A model generated the notes under the pieces. The model saw nothing but the letters and a program-made list of their open reading frames with translations. It searched no databases and was not told the DNA's origin. Source: a virus. Taken from it: DNA of 64,000 nt. Below, in pieces: positions 16,078 to 24,534 of this stretch. The translations under genes and the position numbers were made by a program. Numbering within the stretch: position 1 is the stretch's first letter; the number at the start of each line of letters is the position of its first letter. The DNA lies in the IMG/VR virus record IMGVR_UViG_3300017950_001860, positions 24,137 to 88,136 of that record. One strand, given 5' to 3'.

Positions 16078-16780
16078 AATATTTTCCTAAATGACTATGT
16101 ATGTGTTCTGCTACTACTCTGTGACCATCGACTGAAAAATGTGAATCATCTATAGGATAATTTGGTAAGTCTAATAATCTATATTTATTAGTTGAAATAT
16201 ATCGACATAAATCAATGTTGTAATGAATGTTATCAAATGTCATCATGGTTTTACTTTCATCAGGCACTTCGTCTGCATCGTACAGAATCCACAATACATC
16301 AATTTTTTTGTTTTGTAGATATACAGTATATAAGTCAATATTTTTCATAAGGGTATTGAATACGACTGTTCTGTTGTAAAAATATTTTTGATACAAGGTG
16401 TAGTATCGCTTGATATTTTTATCGTCAATTTCTAAATTGTTAACTGTAACAAAATCTTCTATTTGATTTGAGTAAATCATTATACGTGGCAACAGAGTTG
16501 TTTGCATAGTAACTAGAATATTGCTACCATCCTTAATATCTTTTGTGTGCTCATATACGTTCTTAAAAATTAAATCGTTCGATGCTCTTGGAACTCCGTG
16601 ATTTTCTACTTCACAATTTAGCATTTTTGCTAGTTGTGTAGGATATGCATTGGCATACATATAATTTCCATATTCATTAGGAGGATGCTTTTTTAACCAC
16701 CTATGATACTCTGGTGAATTAAGGCCTGCGCCTTGTGTAAAACTACAACCAAAAGATAAAAGTTTATCGTATTGTTTCAT
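16070..16780 (-). CDS. SGNH/GDSL-like hydrolase
   Basis: The best conserved of the three SGNH proteins here. LLSFGCSFTQGAGL (about residues 8-21) holds the Ser block, and IDDSHFSVDGHRVVAEHI near the C-terminus holds a proper D-x-x-H. NILVTMQTT in the middle may supply the oxyanion block. About 236 residues, normal for single-domain SGNH esterases. Likely deacylates or acylates a sugar; no signal peptide, so cytoplasmic. It is joined by overlaps to the E1 alpha-like gene downstream and to the RmlC-like gene upstream. Confidence 0.65.
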   Translation of the reverse strand: MKQYDKLLSFGCSFTQGAGLNSPEYHRWLKKHPPNEYGNYMYANAYPTQLAKMLNCEVENHGVPRASNDLIFKNVYEHTKDIKDGSNILVTMQTTLLPRIMIYSNQIEDFVTVNNLEIDDKNIKRYYTLYQKYFYNRTVVFNTLMKNIDLYTVYLQNKKIDVLWILYDADEVPDESKTMMTFDNIHYNIDLCRYISTNKYRLLDLPNYPIDDSHFSVDGHRVVAEHIHSHLGKYYD

Positions 16781-17307
16781 CTATCTCTTTCCTGTAAAAT
16801 AGGATCTGTTGTAGGCCACTCTATTCTAAATCGAGGATCGTTCCACTTAATAACACCTTGATTCTTTTCGTCTACATAGTCGCCTTCGTAGAACATATTA
16901 TAATGGAATATACAATCTGTTAGTGCATAGTGACCGTTAGCGTACCCAGGAGGTATTAAAACTTGATCTCTAGTCTTTTCTGATAGTATATAAGATTCCC
17001 ACTTACCTGTTTTAAGATCAAGAACAACTAAATAGATATCACCTACAAGAGCTTGTACAAGTTTATAAGTCTTATCATCATAATGCAAGCCTCTTAATAC
17101 ACCTTTGTAAGACTTACTAAATCTTCCGTGAACTTCGCTGTCTTTAGAAATAATTTCTGTTACAGGATGGTCGCTAGAATGATAAGTTGTAAAAATTTCT
17201 CCTCTGTATTCACGATATACAGAAGGTTTATAAATTGGAACTTGTTTGCCAAACGTATTAAGATGCGAAACTATCCATTCGTTCCATTTTTGATTTTTAT
17301 AGCTCAT
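16777..17307 (-). CDS. dTDP-4-dehydrorhamnose 3,5-epimerase-like protein
   Basis: RmlC/RfbC-type cupin epimerase that inverts carbons of a 4-keto-6-deoxy nucleotide sugar. It shows KGVLRGLHYD (about residues 68-77, with R72 and catalytic-type H75), K82 in YKLVQ, GDIYLVVLDL, and LIPPGYANGHYALTD (117-131), all in the family order. Length 176 residues is normal for RmlC. No RmlA, RmlB or RmlD is in the window, so the substrate is either host-made or a product of other cassette enzymes such as the SDR protein at 10597. Confidence 0.85.
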   Translation of the reverse strand: MSYKNQKWNEWIVSHLNTFGKQVPIYKPSVYREYRGEIFTTYHSSDHPVTEIISKDSEVHGRFSKSYKGVLRGLHYDDKTYKLVQALVGDIYLVVLDLKTGKWESYILSEKTRDQVLIPPGYANGHYALTDCIFHYNMFYEGDYVDEKNQGVIKWNDPRFRIEWPTTDPILQERDR

Positions 17308-18673
17308 TTGCTTTTGCTTCCAAGAAATTTACAAAGTCTTTAGTTAAAGGCTCTGACTCGTAAATCTTTATTAAGTGCTCTCTATTGTGTTCTAAAATAT
17401 CTTGCATTTCCCAATACCATGTATATATTTCATCTTCGGACATTTCGCATAATCGTTTGACTTCTGAAACTATCATTTTTAAACGCTTGTGTGCAACTTT
17501 TTCATTATCATACGACTCGTCTATCCAAGGACTAAAAGTTTTAAATCCTAAATCTCTTAAATGCTGTAATGCACCCTTGAAAGAAAAGAAAAAGAAAGGA
17601 TGATAGTTTCCTATCGGTTTAAAAACTTTTTCAGTTAATGATTTATGATCTCCATGATAGTATGTTTCTGTGCATATATAAAAATAACTATTTCTATAAG
17701 GTTCTCGTGTTCGATCAGTCCATGCACTTACAGTATTCATAGTAGTATCGGGCTCGTCGGCAAGTTTTTTTGGAAATAAATTAACCAATGACTCTGTTTC
17801 GACATCGTAATCTAAACTCCATTCAATCTTAACATGTTTTAACATTTGATCATTTAGCGAGGTTTTTTCAGATAGATAACTCCAATCACCGCGATCTAAA
17901 ATTTGTTCACAATATAAAGAATACAGAAGTGCTTGTCGATGATTTCTAGGACTTTTTATTTTCATTAAAAATCTAAAAGGACGTTTTCTACTTTTTTCTA
18001 ACTCTGAATCCCATCGACCAGTTTTTGAATAATATTTACTACTGTTCCACATAACAAACGGCCAATCACGCACTTGAATCTTTCGTTCATGGGGTTCAAA
18101 CCATTCATCGTATATCTTATGGCCATTATGTGTATTAAACACTAAAATAATTTGACTCGGTGGAATATAGGACGATTCTAAACATTTATGTAAATTTTCA
18201 TATTCATGTTTTTCGATATAATTTTCCTGAGCTAAATCTAGAATTATAGTACATTTTTTGTTTTGAGCATCTTCTAATGCTTCTTGCGACATATACTTCC
18301 AAAAATAATTACCATTAAGTTTTGAAAATTGCCTAACTCCATGTGCTGCAAACTGATCTAAATGAGGACTTATCTTAACAACATAAAAATAATGACTACA
18401 CTTTTGTTTTCCTTCGAATAATGAAGTATGTTTTATACTAGTTACTTCTTCTAAAGCATTTAAATTTGTTACTGTCCAACTGTTAGGCCAGTCTCCTAAC
18501 TGATTATTAAATATCTGTCTACTAATATTAGATTCGCTAGGGTCAGTATAGGCGTTAAATCCGTTGCTTATATTATGTTGAGAGTGCATGTAATTCAACA
18601 CAGCATGATTACTTTCTAAAGCATTAGGTAAAAAATATCCCGGAAAAACATAGTCATATAAAAAGTATATCAT
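17297..18673 (-). CDS. Putative glycosyltransferase-like protein (EK-motif family)
   Basis: Third member of the family with 11535 and 14134, and the clearest one: SLTEKVFKPIGNYHPFFFF is followed by LRDLGFKTFSPWIDESYD near the C-terminus. The N-terminus YFLYDYVFPGYFLPNALE resembles FDKWVNGIALPNGLHQ of the 14134 protein only loosely. Function inferred as transfer of a sugar onto a glycan. The start at 18673 overlaps the upstream stop as ATGA, the usual junction in this operon; an in-frame ATG at 18688 would add five residues. Confidence 0.45.
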   Translation of the reverse strand: MIYFLYDYVFPGYFLPNALESNHAVLNYMHSQHNISNGFNAYTDPSESNISRQIFNNQLGDWPNSWTVTNLNALEEVTSIKHTSLFEGKQKCSHYFYVVKISPHLDQFAAHGVRQFSKLNGNYFWKYMSQEALEDAQNKKCTIILDLAQENYIEKHEYENLHKCLESSYIPPSQIILVFNTHNGHKIYDEWFEPHERKIQVRDWPFVMWNSSKYYSKTGRWDSELEKSRKRPFRFLMKIKSPRNHRQALLYSLYCEQILDRGDWSYLSEKTSLNDQMLKHVKIEWSLDYDVETESLVNLFPKKLADEPDTTMNTVSAWTDRTREPYRNSYFYICTETYYHGDHKSLTEKVFKPIGNYHPFFFFSFKGALQHLRDLGFKTFSPWIDESYDNEKVAHKRLKMIVSEVKRLCEMSEDEIYTWYWEMQDILEHNREHLIKIYESEPLTKDFVNFLEAKANEL

Positions 18674-20061
18674 ATAGTATTTTTCCATTTATGATATTCT
18701 TCTTCCATTTCAGGAAACGTTTTAAGAAAATTAGTTCCACGTCTTCTATCATGCTCATCAACAAATCTAATTAAATTTTTTCTATGATTAATTACATGGG
18801 GTTTTGTTTCGTGTTCTTCGTCGATGTATGTTGTTATTTCATATATACGTCTAAACTTTTCGGCTTCCCAATTAAAGAATTTCCTATTAGCTGATTCGTA
18901 CCAGCCGTTGTTTTCTATGTTATCGTATACTAAAGAAACCTGATCATATATATATCTTCTAAACTTTGCAGGCATAATATCAACTGCTTGATATCCAGGA
19001 TGTCTCAAATAAGGAACATCAAGTATCATAGGCATGTGCTTAGCCTGCCAACCGCCGTATGTATCTTTAATTTCTAATATATCTTTAATAAGATTTTTAA
19101 AACTAAACAAACTTAAAAAGTTATATGTTGCCATATTAGTAAATGTACAATTTGGAACTTCAGTTAATACTTTGTTTATATTATCTAACCATTTGTTGTA
19201 GTCTAGTCCGTGTCTAATGTATTCTGCTTGTGCTCCTGTAGCTTCAGCACTTGTAAATATTTTAAATTTCTTAACCTTGCCTTCGCTACAGATTATTTTA
19301 ATTTTTTCCATAAAGCGATTAAACACTCCGTCTGGAACACACATATTACTGTTGACAGCAAACTCTAGGTCTGGTCTAGGATTTTCTATAAGATCGTCTA
19401 GTACTCGAAATGTATCTTTAGAAAGTAATGGCTCGCCGCCTGTAATACGGAAATGTTTGAGATCCTTTGATACATCGGGCCACCATTTCCAAAATGCTTC
19501 TACATAAGGATTGTAATCTTTATTTGGGATAGGCATAACACCTTGATCTTTAAGCCAATCAATACCGCCATGCGCAGTTGTAGTTGGATACGGCCCGTAT
19601 TTCTGAACTTCTTCCATCCATTTACTACTAACTTGTGGTGAACAGTATGAGCATTTGAAATTACACACACTACTAAAACTTACTTCTAAATAACTAGGAT
19701 TAACATTATCATCCCAAGGTTTTTGAATAATTTCTGGAATATAAGATTCAGCCCAGGGTTCTTTGGACTTATATGTTCTATCACTTATTTCGTTATTGTC
19801 TTCTACACGCCAACAATAGTCACACTCTTTAGGCCTATCACCTTCGAGCATTTGCTTACGTTGTAACTTCTTAAATTTTGTATTATGTAATGCACTAGAA
19901 TTACCTTCTAATTCTTCAACAGGTATTTTGTGAGGTACTGGATGATGACAACTATGCGTCTGTCCGGTATGTAGGTGTAGTGTAACTTGTTTCCACTTAG
20001 CTACACAAAAACTGCAACTAACAGGATCTAGATTTTCTTTTTTCCATACTTCAGGTGTCAT
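18670..20061 (-). CDS. Radical SAM protein with N-terminal twitch-like domain
   Basis: Radical SAM core with VCNFKCSYC (C133, C137, C140) and RITGGEPLLS near residue 225. Before the core lie paired cysteines SCSFC (C16, C19), C38 and ECDYC (C80, C83), arranged as in N-terminal twitch radical SAM proteins that bind an extra iron-sulphur cluster ahead of the barrel. The segment CVAKWKQVTLHLHTGQTHSC is typical of that domain. Length 463 residues fits. The ATG at 20061 is preceded by GAGGATAATA; a TTG at 20073 is less likely. Substrate unknown; members are common in phage and surface-polysaccharide loci. Confidence 0.8.
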   Translation of the reverse strand: MTPEVWKKENLDPVSCSFCVAKWKQVTLHLHTGQTHSCHHPVPHKIPVEELEGNSSALHNTKFKKLQRKQMLEGDRPKECDYCWRVEDNNEISDRTYKSKEPWAESYIPEIIQKPWDDNVNPSYLEVSFSSVCNFKCSYCSPQVSSKWMEEVQKYGPYPTTTAHGGIDWLKDQGVMPIPNKDYNPYVEAFWKWWPDVSKDLKHFRITGGEPLLSKDTFRVLDDLIENPRPDLEFAVNSNMCVPDGVFNRFMEKIKIICSEGKVKKFKIFTSAEATGAQAEYIRHGLDYNKWLDNINKVLTEVPNCTFTNMATYNFLSLFSFKNLIKDILEIKDTYGGWQAKHMPMILDVPYLRHPGYQAVDIMPAKFRRYIYDQVSLVYDNIENNGWYESANRKFFNWEAEKFRRIYEITTYIDEEHETKPHVINHRKNLIRFVDEHDRRRGTNFLKTFPEMEEEYHKWKNTI

Positions 20062-20980
20062 TATTATCCTCAATTAAAAATGGTTCTTTGTTTATTCTTT
20101 TTGGCACTTGATAAACTGTTTTAAAAAATTTACTTTGTTGATCACTTAGTGGAGATATTGATATCGGAATATTTAATTCTTTTATCAAAGTTTTACCTAA
20201 ATCCTGTATTGTAGACATTAGTGTTTCATCAGTAACTTCTAATTGGTTCCAAAAATTATTCAAATACGAAAAGTCACGTACATTTATAAAGTTCCAGTCT
20301 GTACACATTGTCATATACAACCCCTGTCTTGCACCAAATATCGCCCATAGTCCGTTTTCTACATCTGCACCGATCATTTGCCAAATATAAAGTCTATGTA
20401 AATTTTGCCAATATCCGTCATACAGTTTACTTGTATCAGGCTTCATTCCCTGATCAAGTGACATCTTAACACCTTCACGAAAACCAGCACGCCATGCTTG
20501 CTGTGGAGTTGCATTATTATACACATCACTAAAAGTAGTATTCATTTGGATATAGCGCATGTCCCAACAAAAGTCAACTTGACCTTGCGGATTTCCTGGT
20601 TCAGCATTTTCATGTGTACGCATATTGAGAACATAACTCTTTGGCCAACATTTAAGTCCGCCATTTCCATATACTAATCCGTTTATAACATTTTTTCCAC
20701 ACCAGCTAACAACACTATGATCTAACTGTGCTTCAGGTTTAAAATTTATAATTTGTTGTATATAATTAGCATATACTATATTGTCAGCATCTACAGTTAT
20801 AAATCTATCAGTTTCGCTTAATTCTGCGCAAGCCTTGTGTGCAGCATCCGAGCCTTCTACTCCGTGGACACGTTTAGCCCATGGTATTTTACTACACAAG
20901 TCTGCATAGTTTTTTTCTGCGTTGGGCTCGTCGTAACTTAAAAAGATAACATCATAGTCTGCTACTTTAATTGAATTCAT
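20051..20980 (-). CDS. Putative glycosyltransferase (GT-A-like)
   Basis: Paralogue of the 6328 protein. It starts YDVIFLSYDEPNAEKNYADL, has ITVDADNIVYA near residue 66 as a DxD-like sugar-nucleotide motif, and the block LDHSVVSWCGKNVINGLVYG. The additional C-terminal third (about 200-309) contains several aromatic residues and no recognised motif. I infer glycosyl transfer within the cassette pathway. Short overlaps on both sides show it is translated as part of the operon. Confidence 0.5.
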   Translation of the reverse strand: MNSIKVADYDVIFLSYDEPNAEKNYADLCSKIPWAKRVHGVEGSDAAHKACAELSETDRFITVDADNIVYANYIQQIINFKPEAQLDHSVVSWCGKNVINGLVYGNGGLKCWPKSYVLNMRTHENAEPGNPQGQVDFCWDMRYIQMNTTFSDVYNNATPQQAWRAGFREGVKMSLDQGMKPDTSKLYDGYWQNLHRLYIWQMIGADVENGLWAIFGARQGLYMTMCTDWNFINVRDFSYLNNFWNQLEVTDETLMSTIQDLGKTLIKELNIPISISPLSDQQSKFFKTVYQVPKRINKEPFLIEDNNDT

Positions 20981-21864
20981 TTTACTACCTCATATCTATA
21001 ATTACGATAAAGTCGTGGTGTAAATATCGAAAGATTTTCTTCTTCTGATTTGTACATGTACGGAAATATGCACTTTGTCTTGTCTATTAAATCTTTAATT
21101 GGTATTTCAATAGTCCGAATTAGTATGTTAGGATCATCGGGCTCAGTGATAAAAAACATAACAACCTTATCAGTAATTTCCTTGTCTAACAATTTTTCAT
21201 TTACAACAATATCTTTAGTGCTATAAAATTGCCATTGTTTTGCAATATCATTTTTAAAAATATATACACTAGTGTCATCAGACGAATTTATCATATACAA
21301 CTGATTGTCAACTAAAACTTTATGTCCTTTTCTATTTTTTCGTGCCATTAAAGGAATAGATTTTTTATCTACTGATACTATATTTTCAAGAAATAGTTCA
21401 GCAGTGTCTAACGTATCTTCAACAGTAAAATCTTTATGAAGTTTGTATACATTATTATTAGCCCAAACGTGATCGCCTTTATAAAACAAATCAGTTGCGT
21501 TATGTTTTCTAAAATCTATACCAACGTATATCTTTTCTAGGTTGTCAAATGTATTACCTTTAAATGGAATTTGATAAAGGTAATCTTCAACTGATTTTAA
21601 AAAACTAGTTGCAACCTCTCTAGCGATTACGTATTCTCTAAGTTGATGATTATATTTTACTACATATTCGCTAATTTTTGCTCTACCTAAAAAATATTCT
21701 TTTACTTCGTCATGATTAACTTCAATAACATCATAATCGCTATCTATAGGGTTATTTGTAATGTCAAAGACTTCGCCATGTGTTTTTTCAAAATACACAT
21801 AACTTATATCTCCTTGTGCTATTAAACTGTTTAATTTTGTTATTGCATTAATTAAATTAGACAT
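20977..21864 (-). CDS. Unknown protein with a carbohydrate-binding-like module
   Basis: No family recognised for most of its 295 residues. One segment, YKGDHVWANNNVYKLHKDFT near residue 128, matches the Y-x-x-G-x-x-V-x-x-N-x-x-(Y/F/W) pattern of CBM5/12-like modules, also found twice in the next upstream gene product and about five times in the giant virion protein. That suggests binding to a glycan or to the same virion surface. It overlaps the 21857 gene by 8 bases. Function inferred only from this module and from its place among glycosyltransferase-like genes. Confidence 0.45.
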   Translation of the reverse strand: MSNLINAITKLNSLIAQGDISYVYFEKTHGEVFDITNNPIDSDYDVIEVNHDEVKEYFLGRAKISEYVVKYNHQLREYVIAREVATSFLKSVEDYLYQIPFKGNTFDNLEKIYVGIDFRKHNATDLFYKGDHVWANNNVYKLHKDFTVEDTLDTAELFLENIVSVDKKSIPLMARKNRKGHKVLVDNQLYMINSSDDTSVYIFKNDIAKQWQFYSTKDIVVNEKLLDKEITDKVVMFFITEPDDPNILIRTIEIPIKDLIDKTKCIFPYMYKSEEENLSIFTPRLYRNYRYEVVK

Positions 21865-23290
21865 AAGTTATTTCCTTGTATTTGTTAAATACTTTTTCGA
21901 CAAAGTCTTTTTCGGTATAATGCAATATACCATTTTGTACAAAATTTCCTAACTTTAAATTACAATTGTCATCTAAATATACGCCTAATTTATCTTGCCA
22001 CCTATCTGGCGGATTGTTCCAGCCTTGTATCATCGGCTTTAAGTGTGTAAATGTAAGAATATTGTTTTTCTTATTTGTAACTTCTTCTTCTATATTAAGT
22101 ATTTTTATTGCAATTGCTGCTGCGACATCTATACTCAAATGTCCGGGTGTTTGATTAGGTAGAAACTCTTTCCAAAACTCTTTCCAATTCTTACAAATAA
22201 TTTCTAGTAAATTATAAAAGTTTTTTGCTAGATCTGATTGTTTAAAATAATGTACCCCAACGTATGTGTTAGGCAAATAGTTTTCGGTAAATGTCTTTCG
22301 GTAAAAATCATTTTCAATTACGTTATTATTAAATGTTCTTACTTCAGATGTAAAGAATAAATCTGAATCACTTAACATATTCCACGTACTAGTAAGATCA
22401 TTAAACACCATCATATCAGTGTCCATTACAATTGTTTCATCATACGGACTACAGTGATAGATTTTCCATCTATTTTCAACTTTCCAAATAGTTGTTTCAG
22501 CATCATCACCAAAGGGAATAGGAATAATTTTGTCAAACAATATCTCATAATCTGCAGGAACAATATCGTTAGTAATAATTGATATTTTTTCATTAGGACT
22601 ATTTTTACTTAGAGACAGTGCTAATAACACAGCCTGTTTAACATAGTCTACTTGTAGTACAGGATCAACTGTATATAAATTATTATAATAACACACTAAA
22701 TTGCCCGGCCGTGGGTTTTCGAATACTAAACTTTTGTTACTGTCTGCATACAATTTAACTTCTTGATCAATAATAGGCTCGTAATCGTCTTCAGTAAACT
22801 CACTATTTGCTGGTACGTCAACTAAAGCACGCCACACTCTGTTATTATGCCAAACATGTTGACCTGCTAAATGTAAAACTTCTTTATACCAAATATCAAT
22901 GTTAACTCCTTCAAATTGAGGAGTCAGTGTATATAATTGTGTTTCATCTTCTTTACGCACTTCGTAAATATTATTATCAGATAATACAATATTATTCTTT
23001 TTACACAAGTGATGTACAACAAGATCGTTTTTGTCATAGTGTATATAGACTTCAGGTATTACTAATTTTACATCATCATAATTAAATGTTTTAGACTGTA
23101 AACAAGTATTAACAAATCTAAAGACTTTATTATCATACCAAACATGCTGACCAGATATATAGTCGAGATCCGGATACCATATATCTACATGAATACCTTT
23201 GTATTGCTCTTCGAGGAAATGATTAGGTATTTGTCTCGATACTCTTTCATAACTATTTTGTGCTAAAACTATTATACCTCTATTGCTCAT
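21857..23290 (-). CDS. Glycosyltransferase-like protein with two N-terminal CBM5/12-like modules
   Basis: The N-terminal half carries two related modules, IWYPDLDYISGQHVWYDNKV and IWYKEVLHLAGQHVWHNNRV, each followed by an aromatic strand. The C-terminal half (about residues 210-477) contains SPYDETIVMDTDMMVFNDL, a DxD motif like that of the 23280 protein and of GT8/GT-A enzymes, and NQTPGHLSIDVAAAIAIK further on. I infer a glycosyltransferase with built-in glycan- or virion-binding modules. The modules resemble those in the giant baseplate-region protein of this same phage. Confidence 0.5.
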   Translation of the reverse strand: MSNRGIIVLAQNSYERVSRQIPNHFLEEQYKGIHVDIWYPDLDYISGQHVWYDNKVFRFVNTCLQSKTFNYDDVKLVIPEVYIHYDKNDLVVHHLCKKNNIVLSDNNIYEVRKEDETQLYTLTPQFEGVNIDIWYKEVLHLAGQHVWHNNRVWRALVDVPANSEFTEDDYEPIIDQEVKLYADSNKSLVFENPRPGNLVCYYNNLYTVDPVLQVDYVKQAVLLALSLSKNSPNEKISIITNDIVPADYEILFDKIIPIPFGDDAETTIWKVENRWKIYHCSPYDETIVMDTDMMVFNDLTSTWNMLSDSDLFFTSEVRTFNNNVIENDFYRKTFTENYLPNTYVGVHYFKQSDLAKNFYNLLEIICKNWKEFWKEFLPNQTPGHLSIDVAAAIAIKILNIEEEVTNKKNNILTFTHLKPMIQGWNNPPDRWQDKLGVYLDDNCNLKLGNFVQNGILHYTEKDFVEKVFNKYKEITYV

Positions 23291-24122
23291 TAATTACTCT
23301 TTCTAGACTAAATTTATTCATTATATGAACACTTTTTCCTTTAGTACTTAATGCTAGATATTCTCCTAAGTATTTTGGTCGTTCAACCAAAAATTGCATA
23401 TAATCATCATTAATTTCTAAACATATATCTTTATCAATTGTATAATAATGCGTACCTGGTAATTCTTGTACACAACTATCAAGTCCATCAAAACCATTAA
23501 GAATATGTGCTGCAATACTAAATGCAAAGTCATTTCTAAATAACGGAGAGTCAATTTGATACACTCGCCTGTAATGAGGCCAATTATCTTGTATGTGTGA
23601 AATTAGATCAAAGAATATTTTATTTGATTCAGTCTTTGTAAAATATACTACAGTTGCCCAATAAAAATCAACACCACACTCACTTATGTACTTAAACTCT
23701 GCTTCACTACGTGTTCCTGATAAATCTTTTGCATTTTTAAACATCATTAAATCATATTGACTGTCAAAACAGGATTTAAATAAATCATTAGAAATAATAT
23801 AATCTGTATCTAATAACAATGTGCTATCGTATGGAGATAGATCATATGCTTGTGCTCTGCCTGCATTTTTAAAAGGAAGTTTTTTGTGTGTTAAAGTACC
23901 ATCAAAGTAAAATCTATTATTCTGGACAACTTCCCATGCTGTAGGAATAATCTTATCAAATATTCCTCGGTCAAAACTTTCTACTAAGTAGTCTGGAGAA
24001 TCAGTAACTATACTAGTAGGAATATTTAAATACTTCTGTATACGTTTTGCTAAAAATTGTGCTTGATTTACATAATCAAGCGATCCGTTATTTCTTGCAA
24101 ATAGTAATGCGCCTTTAGTCAT
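23280..24122 (-). CDS. Glycosyltransferase-like protein (GT-A, DxD)
   Basis: Single-domain relative of the C-terminal half of the 21857 protein: KGALLFARNNGSLDYVNQA at the start, then AYDLSPYDSTLLLDTDYIIS near residue 95-110 with the DTD motif for a metal-bound nucleotide sugar. RNDFAFSIAAHILNG parallels LSIDVAAAIAIKILN of its relative. Likely transfers a sugar; acceptor unknown. It overlaps both neighbours by 8-11 bases. Confidence 0.55.
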   Translation of the reverse strand: MTKGALLFARNNGSLDYVNQAQFLAKRIQKYLNIPTSIVTDSPDYLVESFDRGIFDKIIPTAWEVVQNNRFYFDGTLTHKKLPFKNAGRAQAYDLSPYDSTLLLDTDYIISNDLFKSCFDSQYDLMMFKNAKDLSGTRSEAEFKYISECGVDFYWATVVYFTKTESNKIFFDLISHIQDNWPHYRRVYQIDSPLFRNDFAFSIAAHILNGFDGLDSCVQELPGTHYYTIDKDICLEINDDYMQFLVERPKYLGEYLALSTKGKSVHIMNKFSLERVINEQ

Positions 24123-24468
24123 TTTCTATTAATTTTTCTACCGAACGTTTTTTACCCAATGCTACATAACTGTTATGATAATCGTTAGAAGCTTCAAAGT
24201 AAATATCTAAAATATCTTCTAAAAACTTAGACAAGTCTGGTATCATTACTGGACGATCGTTGTCATCAGTCAAAACAACGTCAGTATCTGCACCTTGCTT
24301 TACTAGTAAATCTATAAATGTAATTAACTCTCGTGTAATAGTAAACTGAGAACCTTCAGTAAAATATATTAAACTTTCTTTAAACTTTTCTTGAAGAATA
24401 CGTTTTTGATTATTGATCGTAACCATATACTTGCTAAAGTCAAGGGCTTTTTCTAATCTTTCGTCCAT
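24115..24468 (-). CDS. Conserved T4-like phage protein of unknown function
   Basis: First gene of the cassette operon. The likely product is 117 residues from ATG 24468, decided by an AGGAGGT ribosome site at 24478-24472. It is a charged helical protein (DERLEKALDFSKYMVTINNQ; FLEDILDIYFEASNDY) that I recall as a conserved type in marine T4-like phages, without known function. It is not obviously a sugar enzyme, so it may be a core phage gene to which the cassette was attached. A strong sigma70 promoter lies directly upstream. Confidence 0.65.
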   Translation of the reverse strand: MDERLEKALDFSKYMVTINNQKRILQEKFKESLIYFTEGSQFTITRELITFIDLLVKQGADTDVVLTDDNDRPVMIPDLSKFLEDILDIYFEASNDYHNSYVALGKKRSVEKLIEND

Positions 24469-24488
24469 ACTACCTCCTGTTAGTGTTA

Positions 24489-24517
24489 AGTATAACACAG
24501 ATTGTTTAGTAAGTCAA
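24489..24517 (-). promoter_or_regulatory. Sigma70 promoter of the cassette operon
   Basis: Minus strand: TTGACT (24517-24512), 17-base spacer, TATACT (24494-24489), in the only gap between the fibre genes and the cassette. The start point would be near 24482, giving a leader of about 14 bases that contains the AGGAGGT ribosome site. No late-promoter octamer overlaps it, so host RNA polymerase would read the cassette before gp55 accumulates. Confidence 0.75.
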
Positions 24518-24534
24518 TATGAATATACTTATTA

